30,337 nucleotides of DNA, taken from positions 1 through 30,337 of the IMG/VR virus record IMGVR_UViG_3300030118_000695; one strand, given 5' to 3'. Origin of the DNA: a virus. A model generated the notes under the pieces. It saw nothing but the letters and a program-made list of their open reading frames with translations, did not search any database and had not been told where the DNA came from. Made by a program: the position numbers and the translations under genes. Below, one piece after another: positions 14,552 to 20,088 of this stretch (position 1 is its first letter; each line of letters opens with the position of its first letter).

Positions 14552-15537
14552 ACTATGTAAAGGTTAGCCATTTTTACAGGGGTATCAGCATCTCCTATCT
14601 CACCAGATACTTCCATTTCCCATGTTGAGTTTTGCTCTAATAATCCTGCTGACCATCTTACATACATCCCTCTACCAACATAATCCCAACCACCTGTAAC
14701 AGTTTCATCTTTTACCATTTCTTCTACCTGCAAACCATCCTCATTTGAACCTTTAGTAGTATAAGTAATAGATGATGTTGATCCTCTAGTAAGTGTTGCA
14801 TTTGAGCTAGTTATTTTTATCTGGATTAAATCCCATCTTACTGTAGGTCTGCCACGAACATCCACAATATCTGATGTACTATTACCTACACTAACTCTTC
14901 TAACAATACCTTTATTTTTATCAAGTGATTCCTGTTGGCTAATTGTTACCTCACCACTTCTTAACCTATCTAAAAACCCTGTATTTTCCTCATTTGTTAC
15001 TTTAGCCATCAATCTATTAGATAGTTCCTCATCGTAGCTTTCTGTAATAAAACTAGCACATACATACGCTGTACATCTTACAATTAGTTCTGGGTAATCA
15101 TTGCCTGTTTTTGAAGAATATCCCTCACCTTTGCGTGGATAGATTGATATTCCTGCCATGCTCCTAACAAAATCAGATGCTCTAGCTATGTTTTTAGTAA
15201 GGTTAGCATCTTGATCCTCACCAAACTCCCATACACTACCATTAAGTGTATTGGCACTCCCACCACCTATATAATATTCTAATCTGCCATCAGCCTCTAC
15301 ATATCTCCATTGATCGTCTGATGAAGGTTGTCCACTTTGTTCTGCACCTAAATCTTTACCATCTTTAAATAATACGCTAAATCCACTACCACCTGCTGAA
15401 TATAGATAAAACAAATGAGTTACCCCAGATGCTACCCAATTAGGAGCTAATATTGATCTTTGACTAAACTTACCTAGTTCTGGTAAAATTTGTTTTACAT
15501 CTGATTGTGAACAATATGATGCCTCGTATGTACTCAT
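14548..15537 (-). CDS. Head-tail connector-like protein with extra beta domain
   Basis: A 329-aa protein. The start (YCSQSDVKQILPELGKFSQRS) resembles adaptor proteins of the gp6/HK97 type, whose helical core reappears at about 118-215 (IARASDFVRSMAGISIYP, ELIVRCTAYVCASFITESYDEELSNRLMA). A beta-rich insert (about 30-110) and a C-terminal Ig-like stretch (about 238-329) make it about twice the usual length. It overlaps the tail-terminator gene by 4 bp. Inference: it forms the ring between portal and tail and carries surface-exposed additions. Confidence 0.6.
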   Translation of the reverse strand: MSTYEASYCSQSDVKQILPELGKFSQRSILAPNWVASGVTHLFYLYSAGGSGFSVLFKDGKDLGAEQSGQPSSDDQWRYVEADGRLEYYIGGGSANTLNGSVWEFGEDQDANLTKNIARASDFVRSMAGISIYPRKGEGYSSKTGNDYPELIVRCTAYVCASFITESYDEELSNRLMAKVTNEENTGFLDRLRSGEVTISQQESLDKNKGIVRRVSVGNSTSDIVDVRGRPTVRWDLIQIKITSSNATLTRGSTSSITYTTKGSNEDGLQVEEMVKDETVTGGWDYVGRGMYVRWSAGLLEQNSTWEMEVSGEIGDADTPVKMANLYIV

Positions 15538-15759
15538 TTAAGCCTCATTATGGTTAAAGTCTAAAACCTCAAACTCTACTAAGTTCTGTAACCTATATAT
15601 AAGTTCAGCAACTTCACCTGTCGTTTTAGAACTTGGTGATATTAAATCTGTTAATGTTATTCGTTTAGATAGCTCTATACACTTATTTAAACTCTCAAAA
15701 GTGTTCATAAGTTCTATCTCTCCGTTAAATACTTGCATAAATTTTGTATTCTTATCCAT
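15538..15759 (-). CDS. Small acidic helical protein, unknown
   Basis: A 73-aa protein (MDKNTKFMQVFNGEIELMNTF and onward), mostly helical by composition, overlapping the phosphoesterase gene by 8 bp and ending directly before the connector start (TAAATG). No family recognised. Confidence 0.58.
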   Translation of the reverse strand: MDKNTKFMQVFNGEIELMNTFESLNKCIELSKRITLTDLISPSSKTTGEVAELIYRLQNLVEFEVLDFNHNEA

Positions 15760-16516
15760 TTATTACCTCTCCCCACACAGTTGCCTGTCCTTTTACTATT
15801 TCTATTGTCTCAACTTGAAAGTTTCCTCTAGGCTTATCAAACCAAGTAACAATACCAAAAGCATGATTCCAATTATGTAGCCTACCCCTTAACCATTTAT
15901 TCTTTTCTGCACTCATATCCTTTAAACAACCCATAGACCACGCTCCAATCGTTCCAGAATCCAATTTAGTAAGCGAGTGGCGTTGTATATCATGGGTATG
16001 CCCATAGATGATATTAGCTCCATAAGCCTCCAGATGTTTCTTTGCATGGTATGTAGTAGCGTATGCTCCATGTATAAAATTTACTTTTCCTAATTTTAAA
16101 GGTTGATTGTAACTTAAGTATTTATAACCTCTCTCATCCCATCTACACGCTTTTCTAAAGGTGTAATCCTTCATATATGGATACTTTTCAACAAATCCAT
16201 AGGTAAGCCACTCATCGTGATTTCCTGCACAAATATAGCGTTCTACGCACCCTATTTTATCAAGTACAGCATCAAATTGATCTATACCTTCATTGACTTG
16301 TTTTATCTCCTCATCAATTAAAGGTAGTTGATATTCCAGAGGTGGTAATTTCTTACCTTTGTATCTCCATGCTGAAACAGTCTCCCACTCTCCCACATCA
16401 CCTAAGTTTATAAATATATCTGGTTTAATAAACTCTAAGGCTTGTAGAACCACATTTACAGCACTTTGATCATGTATTGGAAAGTGTTGATCTGGTATTA
16501 CTATTGCTTTTTTCAA
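15752..16516 (-). CDS. Calcineurin-like metallophosphoesterase
   Basis: A 254-aa protein with the full set of metal-binding blocks: DQH (Asp9, His11), NLGD (Asp40), GNHDE (98-102), IHG (His149) and GHTH (172-175). These form the two-metal centre that hydrolyses phosphomonoesters or phosphodiesters; the substrate cannot be read from sequence. The start is TTG at 16516 with GGAG eight bases upstream. It is placed between the endolysin and connector genes, so expression is late. A virion-linked or nucleotide/DNA-end processing role is only a guess. Confidence 0.88.
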   Translation of the reverse strand: MKKAIVIPDQHFPIHDQSAVNVVLQALEFIKPDIFINLGDVGEWETVSAWRYKGKKLPPLEYQLPLIDEEIKQVNEGIDQFDAVLDKIGCVERYICAGNHDEWLTYGFVEKYPYMKDYTFRKACRWDERGYKYLSYNQPLKLGKVNFIHGAYATTYHAKKHLEAYGANIIYGHTHDIQRHSLTKLDSGTIGAWSMGCLKDMSAEKNKWLRGRLHNWNHAFGIVTWFDKPRGNFQVETIEIVKGQATVWGEVING

Positions 16517-16532
16517 AAAACTATCTCCTACC

Positions 16533-16673
16533 CTACCTTTTTTTAGGTTTTTTAGGACACTTAGTCATAAACTGTATTCTATTCTCATTTGTTGCTAATC
16601 CACAAAAATCAAAATCTTTTTCTTTAGTTGCGAAAGCACAAATCCTATCTATTTTTATGCAATAACTAAACAA
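16533..16673 (-). CDS. Small four-cysteine protein
   Basis: A 46-aa frame with four cysteines (Cys5, Cys12, Cys24, Cys39) spaced as in small zinc- or iron-sulfur-binding proteins, and the tail MTKCPKKPKKR. The pattern (IC.FATKEKDFDFCGLA) resembles short conserved proteins I associate with marine phages. It begins with TTG directly after the endolysin stop (TAG TTG) with AGGATAG upstream, filling what otherwise looks like a gap. Function unknown. Confidence 0.55.
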   Translation of the reverse strand: MFSYCIKIDRICAFATKEKDFDFCGLATNENRIQFMTKCPKKPKKR

Positions 16674-17054
16674 CTATCCTAAAATCTCTATATGCACAAG
16701 ATCATCAAAACTATTATCCTTAATTTCGCCATCAGAATCCCAATCTCCACCCCACCTAACATAATAACCTAATTGTTTTGCTATTCCCCTAATCATCCCA
16801 CCCATATAATGAAATCTTTCTCTATCATTCCAATCTATTGGATAAGGTGCTACATCTACAGCTTTACCTTCAAGATGTTTAGAGTATTTTGTTTTTGTAG
16901 CACCTTTTTTTAGTAGTTCTTCTTGCCTCTCTGGTGATCTTATACCCTCAATGATAGTTACATCCATAATTTCAATAAGTCTATCTAAGACCTCTCTTAA
17001 TCTAGGATCAATACCAACCATTCTTTGCTTTGATCTTTTACCAAATCTAGGCAT
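16674..17054 (-). CDS. M15-family endolysin (VanY-like / L-Ala-D-Glu peptidase)
   Basis: A 126-aa single-domain peptidase. The motif SKHLEGKAVD (58-67) provides zinc ligands His60 and Asp67. HIE (121-123) gives the third ligand His121 and the catalytic Glu123. GIRSPERQEEL (37-47) carries the substrate-binding Arg. This family cuts peptide bonds in peptidoglycan stem peptides, as in T5-type endolysins. It has no signal peptide, so it needs the upstream holin-like proteins to reach the wall. The short basic N-terminus (PRFGKRSKQR) is similar in composition to the three basic proteins coded just before it. Confidence 0.9.
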   Translation of the reverse strand: MPRFGKRSKQRMVGIDPRLREVLDRLIEIMDVTIIEGIRSPERQEELLKKGATKTKYSKHLEGKAVDVAPYPIDWNDRERFHYMGGMIRGIAKQLGYYVRWGGDWDSDGEIKDNSFDDLVHIEILG

Positions 17055-17149
17055 TACTTTTTCTTTCTTTTTTTACCAAATTTAAACATTGATTTTTTCT
17101 TTTTCTTTGCTTTGCTCTTATGAGCTTTTTTTCCGTAGTGTGATGGCAT
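17054..17149 (-). CDS. Tiny very basic protein
   Basis: A 31-aa peptide, about half Lys/Arg (MPSHYGKKAHKSKAKKKKK and onward), with TAATG overlaps at both ends linking it to the genes on either side. Short lysine-rich peptides beginning MPxxYGKK are, from memory, frequent in marine phages. Likely nucleic-acid binding in nature. A role is not established. Confidence 0.6.
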   Translation of the reverse strand: MPSHYGKKAHKSKAKKKKKSMFKFGKKRKKK

Positions 17150-17541
17150 TATGCTCTCCTAACTTTCTTTGCTACTCGTTTAGTATAACTTGCTCTAGTC
17201 TTTCCCTTTTTGGTAGCCTCTCGTTTCTTGCGATTCGTGTAGGCTTTTTGTCCTTTAGTTAAAGACTCTCTTACTTTTTTAGGTAGGTATCTACCTCGTT
17301 TTGCTCTGGGTTTTTTAGCATCTCTTTTACTAACATAACCCCAATCCTGCTTACTCCACTTAGTAAGTGAATTTTTAGATGATTTTCTACCCCTGTAACC
17401 TCCACCTGCTTTTTTATATCTTGCTGTGGCAAGTTGTGCCTTTCTCGCAGTCCAGACACCTCTTCTACCTCCCTTGCTACCTGCTTTGACTCTAGCTACA
17501 ATGCTTTTCCATAATTTTGGTTTTGTACGCTTAGTTGCCAT
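17149..17541 (-). CDS. Basic protein of the DUF5872-like family
   Basis: A 130-aa protein with extreme Lys/Arg content. The core segments KLWKSIVARVKAGSKGG (9-25), ARKAQLATARYKKAGGGYRG (32-51), KSSKNSLTKWSKQDWGYVSK (53-72), KRGRYLPKKVRESLT (81-95) and the C-terminal KKVRR match, from memory, a small conserved domain (DUF5872) found in phages and in large DNA viruses of algae and amoebae. Function is unknown. The charge suggests binding to DNA, for instance as an internal virion protein. It is co-coded with two other basic proteins between the holin and endolysin. Confidence 0.7.
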   Translation of the reverse strand: MATKRTKPKLWKSIVARVKAGSKGGRRGVWTARKAQLATARYKKAGGGYRGRKSSKNSLTKWSKQDWGYVSKRDAKKPRAKRGRYLPKKVRESLTKGQKAYTNRKKREATKKGKTRASYTKRVAKKVRRA

Positions 17542-17834
17542 TATTTTCTCTTAGTCTTAGATGGTTTCCATTTCACTAGATTTGACCAGAATGCAGGACT
17601 TTTGCGACCTCTAGCTATATTTTTACGATGTCTAGCCTTAAATGCTCTGCGTTGTGCAGAAGTTTGATTTGTTTTAACACCCTGCTGACCAAATCTTATA
17701 AGTTTAGTCTTAAACTTTCCACCTTCCTTAAATCGTGCTAGAACAATATGCGATTTTTTTGGATGCTTGGGAGTTCTTTTAGGAATGTTGAATCCTTTAA
17801 GTCCAAAGCGTTTTAATCTGGGATCACGAGCCAT
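17541..17834 (-). CDS. Basic protein with FKARHxKNI motif
   Basis: A 97-aa basic protein. It starts MARDPRLKRFGLKGFNIPKRT, then has KTKLIRFGQQGV (42-53), AFKARHRKNIARGRKSPAFW (64-83) and a closing W. The pattern IRFGQQ...SFKARH...W is one I associate with a widespread group of small phage proteins of unknown function. It overlaps its neighbours by TAATG on both sides. Probably DNA-associated given its charge. Confidence 0.68.
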   Translation of the reverse strand: MARDPRLKRFGLKGFNIPKRTPKHPKKSHIVLARFKEGGKFKTKLIRFGQQGVKTNQTSAQRRAFKARHRKNIARGRKSPAFWSNLVKWKPSKTKRK

Positions 17835-18070
17835 TATTTTTTAGCCAAATCCTCTAATACATCAGTTAGCCAATCAATCATTTTTTCTAGCAATTCCTGT
17901 TCTTGTGATTCGTTTAAGAATGGCAGATTTAATTTTTTATTTATCTTTGTAGCTAATTCTTCTTTTAACTCATCTGATTGTATATAACTAATAAACTCAT
18001 CTTGGTACTCTTCTACAATATGATCTTTAGCTTTATCAATAATTTTAGCTAATACTACTTTTTTTAACAT
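17834..18070 (-). CDS. Acidic helical protein, unknown
   Basis: A 78-aa, Glu/Asp/Lys-rich and predicted all-helical protein (VVLAKIIDKAKDHIVEEYQDEF; LLEKMIDWLTDVLEDLAKK). Preceded by a good SD (GGGAG) and directly following the putative holin. Its charge is opposite to the three basic proteins coded next, so it might pair with one of them. That is speculation. Confidence 0.6.
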   Translation of the reverse strand: MLKKVVLAKIIDKAKDHIVEEYQDEFISYIQSDELKEELATKINKKLNLPFLNESQEQELLEKMIDWLTDVLEDLAKK

Positions 18071-18214
18071 TTATATCTCCCTTATGTTTTTTATTTTATA
18101 TCCTAAATAAATAATGGTCATCACAGCTACTAAACATTGTAAGATTAGACTTACTTCAGCTAGTGATAAACCATAATTAAATAAACTTGCAAATGATACT
18201 TTTAAACTATCCAT
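18071..18214 (-). CDS. Putative small holin
   Basis: A 47-aa protein: a short polar N-terminus (MDSLKVSFASLFNYG), one strongly hydrophobic helix (about residues 16-40: LSLAEVSLILQCLVAVMTIIYLG) and a basic tail (YKIKNIREI). This is the design of small single-span phage holins, which open the inner membrane for the endolysin. It overlaps the previous gene as TAATG and lies in the lysis cluster upstream of the M15 peptidase. No holin family signature beyond topology. Confidence 0.6.
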   Translation of the reverse strand: MDSLKVSFASLFNYGLSLAEVSLILQCLVAVMTIIYLGYKIKNIREI

Positions 18215-18537
18215 TACTTTCCGTTAATTCTTCCCTGCATATAATTAATTTGATTACTTAATTCATCTATAGTTTCAGTCATCTTTTCATGCCTTCTGTC
18301 TAGTTTGTCATGTAAAGACGATTTAAAGGAATTGATTGAATCAATTAACTTGACAGAGATATTCATTGTATTGTTAATCTCACTAGCCATTTGGCTTAAA
18401 TCTGCTCTAATAGACTCTAAGTCATCTGATTGTTCCTTTTGTGATTTAATAAGGTTTAGTATCATAAATCCAAACAAGCAGAGGCAAAAACCAACTGCTC
18501 CTATTTGTAAATAAGCATCTGCAAAAGTTTCAATCAT
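18214..18537 (-). CDS. Membrane-anchored coiled-coil lysis-cluster protein
   Basis: A 107-aa protein: a membrane helix at about residues 10-30 (IGAVGFCLCLFGFMILNLI), then a long charged coiled coil (32-105). The topology (N-terminal anchor plus coiled coil) is shared by i-spanins and BhlA-like holins. Its ATG overlaps the stop of a 43-aa frame as ATGA. Which role it plays cannot be decided from sequence. Confidence 0.6.
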   Translation of the reverse strand: MIETFADAYLQIGAVGFCLCLFGFMILNLIKSQKEQSDDLESIRADLSQMASEINNTMNISVKLIDSINSFKSSLHDKLDRRHEKMTETIDELSNQINYMQGRINGK

Positions 18538-18665
18538 CTAACTCTCCGTAGTTCCCTGTTCATAAAGTAATTATGATTAAAATCATCTTCTGTTAATACT
18601 ATTTTCTTTTTCTTTTTAAAATATTTAAAGGATTTAAATCCACTTCTAAAGATTTTTTGTACCAT
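18534..18665 (-). CDS. Small basic protein overlapping the spanin-like gene
   Basis: A 43-aa frame, basic (KSFKYFKKKKK), starting ATG at 18665 inside the end of the 102-aa gene in another frame and stopping with TGA that overlaps the next ATG by 4 bases. The ATGA linkage at its end and the 60-base interval it fills argue that it is translated. No family recognised. Confidence 0.42.
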   Translation of the reverse strand: MVQKIFRSGFKSFKYFKKKKKIVLTEDDFNHNYFMNRELRRVR

Positions 18666-18907
18666 GCTTGTATCTCTTCTATCTCAGCATCATGTATTGA
18701 CTTGAGGTCATCAAGTCGTTGTGAATGTTCGATAATTGCTGACTCAACCTCTCTAAGTCTTTGCTCATAAGTAAAGACTGTCCAACCAAAAATAGAGAAT
18801 GCAATAATGCAGTTAATAATAAACCTAACATTGAAAGATACGATGAGATTATCACTAATTGTCGTAACCCCATAACTCCTGTATGTTTTTTGTTTCTCAT
18901 CACTCAT
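18599..18907 (-). CDS. Spanin-like inner-membrane protein
   Basis: A 102-aa protein: a polar N-terminus (SDEKQKTYRSYGVTTISDN), a membrane helix around 29-48 (FIINCIIAFSIFGWTVF), then a coiled coil (50-90) and a basic end (KRKRK). A single anchor followed by a periplasmic-type coiled coil directly after a small lipoprotein is the arrangement of an inner-membrane spanin with its outer partner, but in reversed gene order. Its ATG overlaps the stop of the lipoprotein gene (ATGA). Confidence 0.58.
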   Translation of the reverse strand: MSDEKQKTYRSYGVTTISDNLIVSFNVRFIINCIIAFSIFGWTVFTYEQRLREVESAIIEHSQRLDDLKSIHDAEIEEIQAWYKKSLEVDLNPLNILKRKRK

Positions 18908-19020
18908 ACCTCATAACCTGCGACACTCCAACCACTATCACATGATGCAAAAATCATTATTCCAAATACAAATAGTAAAAATAAAACTATCTGTATGTAA
19001 TCTTTAAAATCTTCGTTCAT
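18904..19020 (-). CDS. Tiny lipoprotein-like protein (possible o-spanin)
   Basis: A 38-aa protein: a short N-region, a hydrophobic core (about residues 10-25) and then FASC followed by DSGWSVAGYEV. FASC resembles a lipobox, with Phe in place of the preferred Leu at -3, so lipid modification at Cys27 is plausible. The mature peptide would be only about 12 residues. Asp after the Cys would favour inner-membrane retention, which argues against an o-spanin. ATGA overlaps join it to the pilin gene before and the spanin-like gene after. Confidence 0.5.
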   Translation of the reverse strand: MNEDFKDYIQIVLFLLFVFGIMIFASCDSGWSVAGYEV

Positions 19021-19544
19021 GGCTTGTAATATTTATAAAAATCTTCTGGGTTTTCTTGATCTACTACAACAAAGATAGGACTTACAATCGCATTACCTGT
19101 TCCAGAGCCACCTATAATAGCATATAAATATCTGCCATCTTGATAAGGTGATTTAATTGTGTCATTATCAAATAAATGAAGAAAGCTAGTATCACTAAAT
19201 ACAGGTACATAAGTACCTTCTAACACCTCATTTGCCTCTATTCTGCGATTATTATTGTAATCAATGACCTCACCTATGTCTACTGTTCTATGAGGCTGTG
19301 AAGGGAATTTACCCATGCCATTTATTTCTACCTGTTGATTATACCACATTGAAGATGCTTTAACTATTTTTTCCAGATTAGCCTTAGTTTGTTTAGCTTT
19401 AGCTCCCTCACCGATACGACTAAAAGCAGGAGCAGAGGTAGTTGCAAGAGTAGCCATGATAGCCATAGTAACTGCGAACTCAGCAAGACTGTTTCCCTTA
19501 TTGTTGCAAGTGCAAAAAAATATACAAGCACATTTTTTATTCAA
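19017..19544 (-). CDS. Type IV pilin-like protein (class III prepilin)
   Basis: A 175-aa protein. The leader (residues 1-17) ends NNKG, followed by NSLAEFAVTMAIMATLATTSAPAF, so processing would give Glu at mature position 5 (Glu22) and a hydrophobic helix, the hallmark of type IV pilins. The helix continues into a charged amphipathic spine (GEGAKAKQTKANLEKIVKA). The globular part has DYNNNRRIEANE (95-106), which fits an EF-hand/dockerin-like calcium loop (Asp1, Asn3, Asn5, Ile8, Glu12), and a pseudopilin-like end. The TTG start at 19544 with GGAG upstream overlaps the previous gene by 8 bp. It lies between the fibre and lysis genes, with no secretion or ATPase genes, so host prepilin peptidase would be needed. 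The motif is clear; the role is not. Confidence 0.82.
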   Translation of the reverse strand: MNKKCACIFFCTCNNKGNSLAEFAVTMAIMATLATTSAPAFSRIGEGAKAKQTKANLEKIVKASSMWYNQQVEINGMGKFPSQPHRTVDIGEVIDYNNNRRIEANEVLEGTYVPVFSDTSFLHLFDNDTIKSPYQDGRYLYAIIGGSGTGNAIVSPIFVVVDQENPEDFYKYYKP

Positions 19545-20079
19545 TGGGTGAACTCCATTCTTCTTTTTTCATTTCTTCAAGAGCCTCTGATTTACTAAAT
19601 AGTGTAATACCACTAATACCATCAAGCTCTGCAAATGTCCCATCTTGTATAGGAAGTTCATACTTAACTATTACTTTACTATTATCATTATTCCATCTTG
19701 GACTACCAAGCTTGCCTAACTTAAATGCTGACTCTTTCCAAGTTGGGTCTTGTAATGTAGTCGTATCTATTTCTTGATCTGTGTATGTATACTCTTCTTC
19801 TACTTGTGGTACACCACTTAGTAAAATATGCTCATCTATCTTTGCAAGTAATTCAGCTTTAGTATCTCCACTACTATAATCTATACTATGAGTGTCCATA
19901 AATGCTGTTATTTCGCTTTTTAAATTGTCATCGGTAGGTAGAGTTGCATCTACATTTCTTTTTGCTGTTTTACTAACATCTTTATATGTGAACTCATTCC
20001 AAGATAGTTTATCACTTTTTTTTAATTTACTTGGAAGTTTACCTTCCCATTTTGCTTTTGTTAAAATAATATAGATCAT
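19537..20079 (-). CDS. HeH/LEM-like domain protein, fibre-associated
   Basis: A 180-aa protein. Residues about 47-84 (TDDNLKSEITAFMDTHSID and then TKAELLAKIDEH) have the helix-extended-loop-helix pattern of phage HeH/LEM (SAP-like) domains. Around it are two beta-rich halves: YIILTKAKWEGKLP at the start and NDNSKVIVKYELPIQDG near the end. It sits between the second LamG fibre gene and the pilin gene, so a fibre-assembly or chaperone role is reasonable. HeH domains are often in phage tail and head proteins of unknown role. Confidence 0.6.
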   Translation of the reverse strand: MIYIILTKAKWEGKLPSKLKKSDKLSWNEFTYKDVSKTAKRNVDATLPTDDNLKSEITAFMDTHSIDYSSGDTKAELLAKIDEHILLSGVPQVEEEYTYTDQEIDTTTLQDPTWKESAFKLGKLGSPRWNNDNSKVIVKYELPIQDGTFAELDGISGITLFSKSEALEEMKKEEWSSPIE

Positions 20080-20088
20080 ATTTTTCCT

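Noticed and set aside
18679-18903. 74-aa hydrophobic frame overlapping the spanin-like gene
   Set aside because: It overlaps almost entirely with the 102-aa gene, whose ends are joined by ATGA overlaps to its neighbours, so the 102-aa frame is preferred.
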